Shown: one piece after another, positions 55,878 to 64,000 of the stretch
Layout: every line of letters starts with the position of its first letter
How positions within the stretch are numbered: position 1 is the stretch's first letter
Assembly: GCF_020075705.1 (NCBI RefSeq)
Contig: NZ_JAIQUM010000018.1
Span: forward strand, 1 to 64,000
Direction of reading: 5' to 3'
DNA: 64,000 bases
DNA from: Metabacillus rhizolycopersici
Lineage (GTDB): Bacteria; Bacillota; Bacilli; Bacillales; Bacillaceae
Program-made: the position numbers and the translations under genes
The notes under the pieces: generated by a model
What the model was told of the DNA's origin: nothing
Databases searched by the model: none
Seen by the model: the letters and a program-made list of their open reading frames with translations, nothing else

Positions 55878-56882
55878 TTACCCCTCCATTGTCATTGCTT
55901 GTTTTAATTCGGACGATTTAAGAATTGCATCAATTATTTGAATCGATGTAAGTGCATCTTTAGCGTGAACATAATCTTGAGTATCATTTTCTATACAAGA
56001 ATAGAAGTGATTAATTATTTTTGTATGGCTTGCACCGTAATAGAATTTTGTACCAGGAAGCTTTCGGTCTTCCATGATTTCTTCCTTCTTACCATTTTCA
56101 TTTAGTCTAGTAAGAGTGCTGTCTTTAATTGTGAATTTTCCCTTTTCAAAGACGACTTGAAGTTCAACACTGGAATTTCCTGCATTCGCATTCGTCGCAA
56201 AGAACAATCCTGATGCACCGTTTTTAAACTTAATATTGGCTGTAGCCGTGTCTTCTACTTCAATGCCATAATCCAATAACTGATCAACAGTCCCTCTTAT
56301 GGACGCAATTTCTCCGCCAATCAGTTGCATTAAATCGAGAGTATGTAGCGCCTGGTTAATCATAACCCCTCCACCGGCATACTCCATTTTTCCCCGCCAC
56401 GGTTTAACATCATAATAAGATTTTGGTCTAAACCAGGTTACTAACCCTTTGATACCAATTATTTTGCCATATTCTCCACTATTCACAATCTCTTGCAGCT
56501 TTTCAAAGGATTCATTATAGCGGTTTTGAAGGCATACACCAATTTTAATATCCTTATTGGCTTCCTCTAATTTGACTAGTTCTAATCCCTCTTCAGTGTT
56601 CAATCCTAAAGGTTTTTCTTGAAAAACATGAACTCCTTTTTGGACACAAGCCTTCGTTGCTGGGTAGTGAAGATAGTGGGGCAAAAGATTATGAACACAA
56701 TCCAATGCTTCTTTTTCTAGCATCTCGTGATAATCGGTATAAAAATTCACACCAGGTACGTTATCCTTTAATGTTTCATCACGATCACATACAGCTACTA
56801 ACTCAACACTTGGATTAGCTTGTATAGCTGGTAAATGAATTTTAGAGATATCCCCAAGACCAATTACGGCTATTTTCAGCAT
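55878..56882 (-). CDS. Gfo/Idh/MocA-family oxidoreductase
   Basis: 334 residues. The N-terminal Rossmann motif VIGLGDISKIHLPAI binds NAD(P), QEKPLGLN is the family EKP motif with the catalytic Lys, and GGGVMINQALHTLDLM is the substrate-domain signature with the conserved His. It oxidises a ring hydroxyl of a sugar or cyclitol. AAAGGAAG precedes the ATG. It lies 65 bases downstream of the second oxidoreductase. Confidence 0.85.
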   Translation of the reverse strand: MLKIAVIGLGDISKIHLPAIQANPSVELVAVCDRDETLKDNVPGVNFYTDYHEMLEKEALDCVHNLLPHYLHYPATKACVQKGVHVFQEKPLGLNTEEGLELVKLEEANKDIKIGVCLQNRYNESFEKLQEIVNSGEYGKIIGIKGLVTWFRPKSYYDVKPWRGKMEYAGGGVMINQALHTLDLMQLIGGEIASIRGTVDQLLDYGIEVEDTATANIKFKNGASGLFFATNANAGNSSVELQVVFEKGKFTIKDSTLTRLNENGKKEEIMEDRKLPGTKFYYGASHTKIINHFYSCIENDTQDYVHAKDALTSIQIIDAILKSSELKQAMTMEG

Positions 56883-56947
56883 TAGAGCACTTCCTTTGTA
56901 AACAACTCATGACCTAGGTGGCCATGAGCTCTTTTGATTTTATTTCG

Positions 56948-58108
56948 TTATTGTTTAACAGGACTCTTTTTTTCTTCTTCAATCTTTTTAGTTAATTCAG
57001 CAAAGTATAGCTCTTCATCAATTGGAAGCTCTACTTCTTTATCTAACCAGCTTGAAAGATGGATTGCGTTTGCTAATGCAACACCATTAATACCATCGCT
57101 TCCTGGTGCAATTAAAGGTGTACCATCTAAGATATTTGCAGCAAAGTTTTCTAATACAGAGCAATGTTGAGCACCCCATACGCTTTCAAACTCAATCACT
57201 TCTTCAGTAGATATTTCTGATGGGCCTTGACCAGTGAAAATTTTCATTACATCTGCCCAACTCATCGTAGCGCTCATTTCAGGCTCAGGTGTGTTAAGTC
57301 GTTTGATTGTAATTTTTTTGCTATCATCAACAATGATTTTTCCTTTATCGCCCAAAATCTCAAAACGGTCAGTACCCAAAATATCATGCGTAGCTGTAAT
57401 AAATACACCAGTTGCACCATTACCGTAGTCAAGTATTGTTGTTACTTCATCTTCAACTGCGATATTTCTTTGGTAGCCGTATTTCACATTAGAATATACT
57501 TTTTTAGGCATTCCACAAATCCATTGAAGCAAATCGATTTGATGTGGTGCTTGGTTTACAAGGACACCGCCACCTTCACCGCCCCAAGTTGCTCTCCATG
57601 CACTTTGGTCGTAGTAACCTTGTGGTCTCCACCATGTTGTAATGATCCAGTTTGTACGACGAATATTACCAATTTCACCATTATCAATAAGTTCTTTCAA
57701 TTTTTGGTAAAGTGGATTCGTTCTTTGGTTGAAGAAAACACCAAATGTCAATTCAGGTTTTGTTGCTGCAAATTCGTTTAATTCTTTTACTTGTTTTGTA
57801 TAAACACCAGCTGGTTTTTCTAGTAATGTGTGGATATTTCTTTTTAACGCCTCGATTCCCATTTCTGGGTGAAGGTAATGTGGTACAGTCGTAACAACTG
57901 CGTCAACATCACCACTCTCAAGCATTTCAATATAATTATCATAGAATGGAACATTTGGATATTTCTCTGCACACATCTCCTTTTTAGCAGGGTCAATGTC
58001 ACAAATAGCTCCAATTACCATGTTTTTAACTTTTCCTTCTGAGATAAATCCAGCGTAAGTTCCACCTTGTGCACCAATACCAATAATACCTAATCTAACT
58101 TGTTTCAT
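56948..58108 (-). CDS. Gfo/Idh/MocA-family oxidoreductase, second
   Basis: 386 residues. GIIGIGAQGGTYAGF (nucleotide loop), LLEKPAGVYTK (EKP motif) and GGGVLVNQAPHQIDLLQWI (substrate His) are present. It is longer than the first, with a C-terminal extension. GAGGAGAAATAATA precedes the ATG, two bases after the stop of the TIM-barrel gene at 58111. Two such oxidoreductases in one operon suggest oxidation of one sugar and re-reduction of the product. Confidence 0.85.
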   Translation of the reverse strand: MKQVRLGIIGIGAQGGTYAGFISEGKVKNMVIGAICDIDPAKKEMCAEKYPNVPFYDNYIEMLESGDVDAVVTTVPHYLHPEMGIEALKRNIHTLLEKPAGVYTKQVKELNEFAATKPELTFGVFFNQRTNPLYQKLKELIDNGEIGNIRRTNWIITTWWRPQGYYDQSAWRATWGGEGGGVLVNQAPHQIDLLQWICGMPKKVYSNVKYGYQRNIAVEDEVTTILDYGNGATGVFITATHDILGTDRFEILGDKGKIIVDDSKKITIKRLNTPEPEMSATMSWADVMKIFTGQGPSEISTEEVIEFESVWGAQHCSVLENFAANILDGTPLIAPGSDGINGVALANAIHLSSWLDKEVELPIDEELYFAELTKKIEEEKKSPVKQ

Positions 58109-58110
58109 TA

Positions 58111-58998
58111 TTATTTCTCCTCACTTTCAATTTTTTCTAGAATTTCAAGTAAAGCTTCATACTGAAGTTTATATCCACCTTCACCATCAAGTTCTTTATT
58201 ATCCTTAATAATTTCTGTTGCATCCTCAAGTTCTAAATCCTTTAAGGAATCAAATCGAACTAAATGTGGCTCAAGTGTTAGGAAGCCTTTGTAGCCGCTA
58301 TTAATAAATTGTGCTAGAAGCTCAGGTATTTTTCCTTCTCCAGTACCACACACAACGTTTTCGTTATCGGTTGTTACAGCATCCTTGATGTGGATATAAA
58401 CGATTTCATCTCTTAACAGATCGTAGCACGCCCCAGTATCTTCGCCACACTGCACAAAGTTAGCAAAATCGAAAATTCCTTTAAAGTACGGAGAACCAAC
58501 AAGCGTTAAAATCTCATGGCAACGACGTGCAATATCACCATAGATATCCTTCTCATTTTCATGCACTAAAATAACATTGTATTTTTCTGCAATTGCTGCA
58601 TATTCCCTTAGTTTGCTTATAACATCATCTTTATATTGATCAGCATCCTCACCCTTAGGGATATAGAAGCTGAAAATACGTATATATTTACAATCTAATA
58701 GATTGGAAATTTGACAAAGCGTGTCCAACATAATCTTTTGGTTTGTAAAGCCATCTTCATCATTAATGTACACCTTACCAATTGGTGATCCGATTGAAGA
58801 AACACTTACACCTGCTTTTTGTAAACGTGGTAGTACATTTTCATTTATTTCATCTACGGAATAATCGCCAATGTTTTTTCCATCAATTCCTCGTAATGAA
58901 ATATAATTCATGCCTAGCTTTGTTACTACTTCTAATTGGGTATCAAAATCAGACGAAATTTCATCTGAAAATCCTGAAATCTTTAAGTCTTTATTCAT
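58111..58998 (-). CDS. TIM-barrel sugar isomerase/epimerase, third
   Basis: 295 residues, only distantly related to the two 286-aa paralogues. Ligands appear as LVHENEK (Glu), GIFDFANF (Asp), YIHIKDA (His) and LTLEPH (Glu). The start ATG at 58998 follows GGGAGGAAC; the frame extends 18 codons further up without support. It is the first metabolic gene after the AraC regulator. Similar proteins include IolE/IolI and the DgpC-type C-glycoside-cleaving subunit; a DgpB-like partner is not visible. Confidence 0.8.
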   Translation of the reverse strand: MNKDLKISGFSDEISSDFDTQLEVVTKLGMNYISLRGIDGKNIGDYSVDEINENVLPRLQKAGVSVSSIGSPIGKVYINDEDGFTNQKIMLDTLCQISNLLDCKYIRIFSFYIPKGEDADQYKDDVISKLREYAAIAEKYNVILVHENEKDIYGDIARRCHEILTLVGSPYFKGIFDFANFVQCGEDTGACYDLLRDEIVYIHIKDAVTTDNENVVCGTGEGKIPELLAQFINSGYKGFLTLEPHLVRFDSLKDLELEDATEIIKDNKELDGEGGYKLQYEALLEILEKIESEEK

Positions 58999-59061
58999 TG
59001 ATGAATGTTCCTCCCTTGCTGGAATGTAATAAAATTTGCACTTTCTAAACATTCCCTTTAT

Positions 59062-59907
59062 CTACTTTTTTAGACGTAATCGACGATACTCTTTTGCTGT
59101 AACGCCCATCTTCTCTCGAAAATACCGGCTAAAATGGGATGCACTTTCAAAGCCACAATCATGAGCAATATCATGTAAAGCTTTATTCGGTTCCATTTCA
59201 AGCGAATATTTCACTTGTGTTAACCGACACCCCATGACATACTCCATCACTGTAAACCCTGTCATTTCTTTAAATACATGTGATACATACGACTTACTTA
59301 AATTAAGTGCTTCAGAAATCGATTCCAGCGTCATTTTTTTCATGTAATTTAACTGAATGTATGAGGCTATGTTTTCAGCATGCTCTACTTTGTCACCTTT
59401 TTGATTCGGAATTTTAATCGATTCCACCTCTCCAAGACGATGCACACTAATCAACACTTGTAATAAAAGCACTTTCATTTCAGTTTCTGCAAACTTATCA
59501 TGAAGTTCTGGAGACCTCTGCAGCATATCGAGACGTCGAATTATTTCTTCTAAACGTTTCGATTCTTCATTGCCATTTGTTCGAATTAAACAATGGTGAA
59601 GTGTTTGAAACACCTCAATTAAATACATACTACCTAATTCTACTAGTAAACCTTTAATCCAATGTGGTGAAAAGTGAACGACACTTCGAATGTACTCACT
59701 ATTTGGGTTAATATTCGGTTTATGCAAAGTTAAGCCATCCATGAGCAAAATATCCCCAGGTTCTAAATCATAAATTTGATTATGAATTAAATACCTACAT
59801 GATCCAGAATGGAAAAAATAAACCTCATACTCTTGATGTGAATGGTAGTCATACGAGTGCCCACCCAGTCCTTGCATTCGGTAGCTTACAAGCAGCGTTC
59901 CATTCAA
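59062..59907 (-). CDS. AraC-family transcriptional regulator
   Basis: About 281 residues. The N-terminal cupin (SHQEYEVYFFHSGS, LEPGDILLMDG) senses a ligand. The C-terminal 100 residues hold two helix-turn-helices (LESISEALNLSKSYVSHVFK and DIAHDCGFESASHFSRYF). It probably activates the sugar operon immediately downstream, 60 bases away. The start is uncertain: TTG at 59907 has AAAGGA nine bases upstream, and another TTG at 59925 has none. No cognate sites could be fixed. Confidence 0.85.
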   Translation of the reverse strand: MNGTLLVSYRMQGLGGHSYDYHSHQEYEVYFFHSGSCRYLIHNQIYDLEPGDILLMDGLTLHKPNINPNSEYIRSVVHFSPHWIKGLLVELGSMYLIEVFQTLHHCLIRTNGNEESKRLEEIIRRLDMLQRSPELHDKFAETEMKVLLLQVLISVHRLGEVESIKIPNQKGDKVEHAENIASYIQLNYMKKMTLESISEALNLSKSYVSHVFKEMTGFTVMEYVMGCRLTQVKYSLEMEPNKALHDIAHDCGFESASHFSRYFREKMGVTAKEYRRLRLKK

Positions 59908-60161
59908 ATGAATCAATCCTTTCAATGAAACTACTATTAGTTTATACCAAAATTGTTCTGATTACGTTACCTGAAACTGTTTGAATTTTATCATAAATTG
60001 ACTGAGAGTGCTTTTTGTAAGCGATCAACAATCAACTAATCCTAATTCTTCCAATATCTACTTTATATTTTTTAGTATGGCAACTTTATTCTATGTTTAT
60101 GTATTAAGCAACTCAAGGGGAAAGGTTTCGTAAAAATAGCTTTTAGATAAGTGAGGTTTCC
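59908..60161. other. Promoter region of the AraC/sugar operon
   Basis: About 250 AT-rich bases. A TGAGAGTGCTTTTT segment near 60001 only weakly resembles cre. No other element recognised. Confidence 0.35.
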
Positions 60162-60209
60162 AACACAGCAAAGGCCACTAGCATAAATGCTAGTGGCCTT
60201 TGCTGTGTT
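60162..60209. terminator. 23-bp perfect inverted repeat after the GH3 gene
   Basis: AACACAGCAAAGGCCACTAG and its extension to 60184 pair perfectly with 60187-60209 around AA. It lies just downstream of the GH3 stop. The inner stem followed by TTTG could terminate, but no long T-run is present. A related, shorter hairpin with CTAGTA/TACTAG follows the second GH3 gene. Confidence 0.6.
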
Positions 60210-60219
60210 ACCTTTTGTT

Positions 60220-62592
60220 TTATAGATTGGCAATTACTTCATCAATTGCCTGATTAATCTCTTGTTTGACTTCATTTGGCACATGTTTTTTTGGTAATTT
60301 ATCGACCTTCTTCTTCAAGTCTTCCAACGTTGAAATTGCACGTGAAGTATTACCGGTAGCCAAGTATTTTTCTGCTTTTTCGATTTGGTTTAAGAGAGAT
60401 TTTTGATGCCCGTGTTTTGAGAGATTTTTGTTAATAAGCTGTTTCAGCCCACTAATCGTTGTTTGTCCATCTTTCGAATCATAAGAGAGACCAAAATTGT
60501 ACGCGTATGCTACACCATTTTTATCACGGAAAACATAAGAAGGATCTTCATCATAACCAGGAACATCTCCGTTCTCTTTGTCTAATTCTTCCTGATTAGC
60601 AGGAATTGTGAACGGAAGTTTCCCTGTAGGATTGAATTTTCCACGAATGACATCAACTATCGCCTCAGGTTTCACCCCAAAAGTACTTATGACAGCTTTT
60701 GCTTTTCCTTCCACATTATCAATCAACCATGGGTTCGTCATGTTTAATGCAAGAATAGTCGGAACAGTATCTTGAATTTCATTAATTCTATCCACATCAT
60801 CGATTCCATTTTCTGGCCCTATTGTCAACTGGGGATTACTAGCCTTTGGTGTGCTAGGACGGACCCAAACAAATGCATGTGTTGCTTCCTCAATATTATT
60901 CGTAATTGTGACAGATTTATCATAATTACGAATAGACTCTATGAATCCTGCAGTATTCTCTTTATCATCTCCATTTGAGAAAATCTCGACGTAAAGCTTA
61001 ATCTCTTCAATTTTATCATCATTCAATGGCAATAAATGATCATCATTTCGTAATAGAACAATTGATTTACGATGCGCTTCATCCGCTAGTTCCTGTGATT
61101 CTGGATTAGTTGCGACAGCGAGCGCATTTTCTGGGTCTACGTAAGGATCTTCAAACAGCCCTAATTGCATCATTTCAGTCAGCAGGAATGTGACCGATTC
61201 GTCTAGTCTCTTTTCTTTAACCAAACCATCATTAACTGCATTGATAAGATAAGTCGGGTCAGCTTCTCCAGAGAAAATATTAACTCCTGCGTCTAGTGCT
61301 TTTGCATATCTCTCTTCCTTGGTTAACTCTTCAACACCCCAAGGCATTGATGTAGTGATACCTGTGTCGGTGTTAACATAACCTTTGAAACCAAGATCAT
61401 CACGCAATAAATCTTCAATGATAGCTTTGTTATACGCGAATCCAACTTCTTCAAATTCTTCTCCATTTCCTAATTGGTTAGGCGCACTATGTTCATTACT
61501 CGGATACGCGTAATAAGGCATGATAGACGTTGTTCCCGCCTCAATTGCTGCCTTAAAAGCCGGAATGTGATATTTAAGTAAGCTACCTTCAGTTGGATAC
61601 GGATTGAATTGACCATTCAAATAATGTGGATCCTTCCCATCGTCACGGGCTCCTCCACCAGGGAAATGCTTCGTTGTTAGAGAAACACTATTTGGACCAA
61701 GTTCCTTGCCTTGATAACCTAAGACAATTTCACGAATCATATCTGCTGCAAGCTCAGGATGTTCTCCAAAGGTACCTTCAGTTCTTGTCCATAATGGGTC
61801 TGTGATAATATCCGCCATATACATGTAGCCCTTACGAATTCCGCTTGCCGTAAATTCTTGTGCAGAAGTTTCTGCAAATTCCCTCACAAGTTCAGTATCA
61901 CGACTTGCGGCAAGTCCTAATTCACCCGGCCAAACAGAGAATTCGCCTACAGACTCACTAATACCAAATGTCTTACTTGTATTGATATGATTCCGTGGGT
62001 TCGATGTCATGACAACTGGGATACCTAATCTTGATCTCTCTGCTACTTCTTGTATTTGATTAATCCATGTTGCTAAAACATCCGCACTTGGGTTTTGACG
62101 GATAATGAAGTAGCGCAAATTACGATCAAGGATACCGTTTGTAGTCCCTGACGCATCGAGAACTGGTTCATCAAATTCATAATTAGGATCACCTGGTTGA
62201 GCCCAGCGATTCGTTTCACTCCAACGGTCTGCCTCACTAAGTAAGTTATCTCCTTCTGCACTCTCATTCATATAGTGTGAGGAAATAAGCATCATTCCTG
62301 CCTTTTCCTCAAGTGTCATCTTTGAGACTAGATCTTTTACTCGCTTATCAACAGGAAGCGTCCAGTTTTCATAAGAATCTAATTTTCCGTTGTCATTTAA
62401 ATCTCTGTACTCTTTCCCCTTAATCTTAAGCGTGTCTTTAATGCGTGTCTCGACTTCCATGTCAGCATTTCCTTTACTTGCAGCACTTGCCTGTGGTGCC
62501 ATGAGCGGAATTGTCAGCAAAACGGCAAGTGAACTTGCCATGACTTTTCTTATGTTTTTACCTTTTCTCCACTTTTTCAAAATTGAAGACAT
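60220..62592 (-). CDS. Secreted glycoside hydrolase family 3 enzyme
   Basis: 790 residues. A signal peptide (basic KKWRKGKNIRK, hydrophobic LAVLLTIPL, cleavage near ASA) exports it. The GH3 N-terminal barrel includes TTKHFPGGGARDDG, and VNTDTGI carries the nucleophile Asp about residue 409. The alpha/beta sandwich follows (AHRKSIVLLRNDDHLLPL), as does the TGKLPFTIP segment. The last 75 residues are a helical module (LLNQIEKAEKYLATGN, INQAIDEVI) resembling FIMAH-type domains. Likely an exo-acting beta-glucosidase or beta-xylosidase working outside the cell. The start ATG follows GGGAAGGAAAACA. Confidence 0.87.
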   Translation of the reverse strand: MSSILKKWRKGKNIRKVMASSLAVLLTIPLMAPQASAASKGNADMEVETRIKDTLKIKGKEYRDLNDNGKLDSYENWTLPVDKRVKDLVSKMTLEEKAGMMLISSHYMNESAEGDNLLSEADRWSETNRWAQPGDPNYEFDEPVLDASGTTNGILDRNLRYFIIRQNPSADVLATWINQIQEVAERSRLGIPVVMTSNPRNHINTSKTFGISESVGEFSVWPGELGLAASRDTELVREFAETSAQEFTASGIRKGYMYMADIITDPLWTRTEGTFGEHPELAADMIREIVLGYQGKELGPNSVSLTTKHFPGGGARDDGKDPHYLNGQFNPYPTEGSLLKYHIPAFKAAIEAGTTSIMPYYAYPSNEHSAPNQLGNGEEFEEVGFAYNKAIIEDLLRDDLGFKGYVNTDTGITTSMPWGVEELTKEERYAKALDAGVNIFSGEADPTYLINAVNDGLVKEKRLDESVTFLLTEMMQLGLFEDPYVDPENALAVATNPESQELADEAHRKSIVLLRNDDHLLPLNDDKIEEIKLYVEIFSNGDDKENTAGFIESIRNYDKSVTITNNIEEATHAFVWVRPSTPKASNPQLTIGPENGIDDVDRINEIQDTVPTILALNMTNPWLIDNVEGKAKAVISTFGVKPEAIVDVIRGKFNPTGKLPFTIPANQEELDKENGDVPGYDEDPSYVFRDKNGVAYAYNFGLSYDSKDGQTTISGLKQLINKNLSKHGHQKSLLNQIEKAEKYLATGNTSRAISTLEDLKKKVDKLPKKHVPNEVKQEINQAIDEVIANL

Positions 62593-62829
62593 TGTTTTCC
62601 TTCCCTTCTTTTAGATAAGTACTTTTATTCAATTAAATTACTAAAACACAACGTCCTCCCTGTATTCTGATTAAAATTGTTTCATAGATTAATTAAAGGT
62701 ATTTTACACCACCAAAAAGGGTGTCAATAAGCTAACTATTAAACTCTTTCTTATTATCGTTTACTATGACACAGTACAAAATAAAGCTACTAGTATAAAT
62801 ACTAGCGGCCCGACCACTTTATTTAGTCT
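62593..62829. other. Gap between tandem GH3 genes
   Basis: About 240 bases; it includes a terminator hairpin and the promoter region of the first GH3 gene. Confidence 0.4.
62781..62810 (-). terminator. Terminator of the edge GH3 gene
   Basis: GC-CTAGTA and TACTAG-GC arms with TTTATTTTG following on the minus strand. Confidence 0.6.
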
Positions 62830-64000
62830 TCACTTTTTTAGATTGGCAATTACTTCATCAATTGCCTGATTAATTTCCTGCTTAACTTCATTTGTTACAT
62901 GTTTTTTCGGTAATTTATCAACTTTTTTCTTCGTGTCATTCAAAGTTGAAATTGCGCGTGCAGTTTTACCTGAAGCCAAGTATTTTTCTGCTTTTTCGAT
63001 TTGGTTTAATAGAGATTTTTGATACCCGTGTTTTGAGAGCTTTTCGTTAATAAGCTGTTTCAGCTCACTGATCGTTGTTTGTCCATCTTTCGAGTCATAA
63101 GAAAGACCAAAATTGTACGCGTATGCATCTCCACTTTTTGCAAGATAAGCATAAGATGCATCTTCTTCTGGTGCGAAACTAGGAACATCGCCGACTTCAT
63201 TGTCCACTGCTGCCATACTAGCAGGAAGGGCAAATGGAAGTTTTCCAGTTGGATTGAAGTCTCCACGAATAACATCAACGATTGCCTCAGCCTTAGTACC
63301 AAAAGTACTGATAAATGCTGCTGCATTTGGTTCAATTTGATCAAGTACCCATGGGTTGGTCATGTTGACCGCAGTGATTGTCGGAACTGCTTTTTGAATA
63401 CTAATAATTCGATCGACATTCGTGATGCCTGTTTCAGGACCTACAGTAATTCGTGGATTATTATCCCAGTTAGATTGAACAGGTTTAACATAAATATACG
63501 CGTGTGTTGCTTCCTCAAGTTTATTCGTGATTGTGATAGTAGGATCATGCTTTTTAATTGTCTCAATTAACCCCTTAGTACTCGCTCCATCCGTTCCACC
63601 AGGGAACATCTCAACATAAAGTTTTACATTTTTCAATTTTGCATCATTCAAAGGCAATAGATTATTATCATTGCGTAATAGAACGATTGACTTAAGATGT
63701 GCTTCATATGCTAGTTCTTGTGCTTTTGGATTAGCTACAACATCAAGTGCATGCTGTGGATCTACATAAGGATCTTCAAAAAGACCTAAGTTCATCATTT
63801 CTGTTAGCAATAATGATACAGATTCGTTCACTACCGATTCTTTTAGTAAGCCTTGTTCGACTGCTTTGACGATAAGAGAAGGGTCAGATGATCCAGAAAT
63901 GATATCTGTTCCTGCATTTATTGCTTTCGCAACTTTTTCTACAGGGGTTAAAAACTCGGCACCCCAAGCATTATTGCCAACTGCACCAGTATCAGAATTA
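62830..64000 (-). CDS. Second GH3-family enzyme, N-terminus beyond window edge
   Basis: The frame is open from base 64000 (I read NSDTGAVGNNAWGAEFL upstream of the first ATG at 63831), so the visible 389 residues are the C-terminal half. NSDTG supplies the nucleophile Asp. AHLKSIVLLRNDNNLLPL, TGKLPFALP and the C-terminal helical module are very similar to the GH3 enzyme at 60220; the last 75 residues are nearly identical. It is a tandem paralogue, probably also secreted. The ATG at 63831 is internal, not the start. Confidence 0.88.
   Translation of the reverse strand, partial: NSDTGAVGNNAWGAEFLTPVEKVAKAINAGTDIISGSSDPSLIVKAVEQGLLKESVVNESVSLLLTEMMNLGLFEDPYVDPQHALDVVANPKAQELAYEAHLKSIVLLRNDNNLLPLNDAKLKNVKLYVEMFPGGTDGASTKGLIETIKKHDPTITITNKLEEATHAYIYVKPVQSNWDNNPRITVGPETGITNVDRIISIQKAVPTITAVNMTNPWVLDQIEPNAAAFISTFGTKAEAIVDVIRGDFNPTGKLPFALPASMAAVDNEVGDVPSFAPEEDASYAYLAKSGDAYAYNFGLSYDSKDGQTTISELKQLINEKLSKHGYQKSLLNQIEKAEKYLASGKTARAISTLNDTKKKVDKLPKKHVTNEVKQEINQAIDEVIANLKK

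Noticed and set aside
57227..57781. 184-codon plus-strand open frame opposite the Gfo/Idh gene
   Set aside because: It lies wholly inside a well-supported oxidoreductase gene, has no ribosome binding site and a cysteine/threonine-rich composition typical of an antisense frame.
60001..60016. cre-like sequence TGAGAGTGCTTTTT upstream of the AraC gene
   Set aside because: Four mismatches including loss of the central CG.
63079..63570. 163-codon plus-strand open frame opposite the second GH3 gene
   Set aside because: Antisense to a clear GH3 domain, no ribosome binding site, no family resemblance.
1..64000. CRISPR arrays, rRNA and tRNA genes, prophage modules
   Set aside because: I looked for regularly spaced direct repeats, cloverleaf/CCA ends, 16S/23S landmarks and structural phage genes and found none.

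Overview
The window looks like chromosome of an endospore-forming, low-GC Bacillaceae (Bacillus in the broad sense). Support comes from strong GGAGG-type ribosome binding sites, GTG/TTG starts, intrinsic terminators, a preQ1-I riboswitch, Rex and cre operators, and homologues of Bacillus genes: the kamA-yod lysine cluster, yfmQ, gerAB, a CwlC-like mother-cell amidase, and the mtn genes with a RuBisCO-like MtnW. I saw no rRNA, tRNA, CRISPR array or prophage.

Layout. 1-1.3 kb: a TnpB-like RuvC protein running off the left edge. 1.7-17.2 kb: mostly single genes, including an amidase/SPOR/glucosaminidase lysin, a DUF4097 protein, an HMGL-type aldolase, a PRC-barrel protein, a DoxX protein under two Rex sites, a GNAT enzyme, a preQ1-controlled VUT transporter, corA behind a small leader ORF, two paralogous 93-94 aa unknowns, a split chrA pair, a YcdB-like protein and a DEDDh exonuclease. 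17.3-21.7 kb: an MFS transporter, remnants, two structured repeat families, yfmQ and an orphan gerAB. 21.9-35.9 kb: a class III aminotransferase, metK, mtnA-mtnK facing mtnE-W-X-B-D, an unknown gene, a broken IS91-type transposase and a fused speD-speE. 36.2-44.2 kb: a decayed homospermidine-synthase-like gene, an aminotransferase fragment and the complete yodQ/R/S/T-yokU-kamA-yodP cluster. 44.7-49.7 kb: a sucrose cassette (fructokinase, GH32 sucrase, permease, LacI regulator). 50.4-53.4 kb: a secreted alpha/beta-hydrolase and an MFS transporter. 53.7-64 kb: a sugar cluster (two near-duplicate TIM-barrel isomerases, two Gfo/Idh/MocA oxidoreductases, a third TIM-barrel protein, an AraC regulator) and two tandem secreted GH3 enzymes, the second cut by the right edge.

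How it works together. MetK makes SAM; the SpeD half decarboxylates it and the SpeE half transfers the aminopropyl group, releasing methylthioadenosine. MtnK, A, B, W, X, D and E then return the methylthioribose part to methionine. Only the MTA nucleosidase is missing here. The next cluster turns lysine into beta-lysine and its N-acetyl derivative and onward through an aminotransferase and CoA-transferase. The right-hand sugar cluster has the composition expected of an oxidation-based route for opening glycosides, fed by secreted GH3 enzymes.

Most notable: several mtn genes have no usable ATG/GTG/TTG start where homology and the Shine-Dalgarno sequence place it. mtnA appears to begin at ATT overlapping the mtnK stop, mtnB at ATA overlapping the mtnX stop, and mtnE at ATT or ATC. 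The expected SAM (S-box) riboswitches are also not visible. Other points are the corA leader ORF with a hairpin masking the corA ribosome binding site, paired Rex operators before a doxX gene, and two families of structured repeats with copy-to-copy compensatory change.
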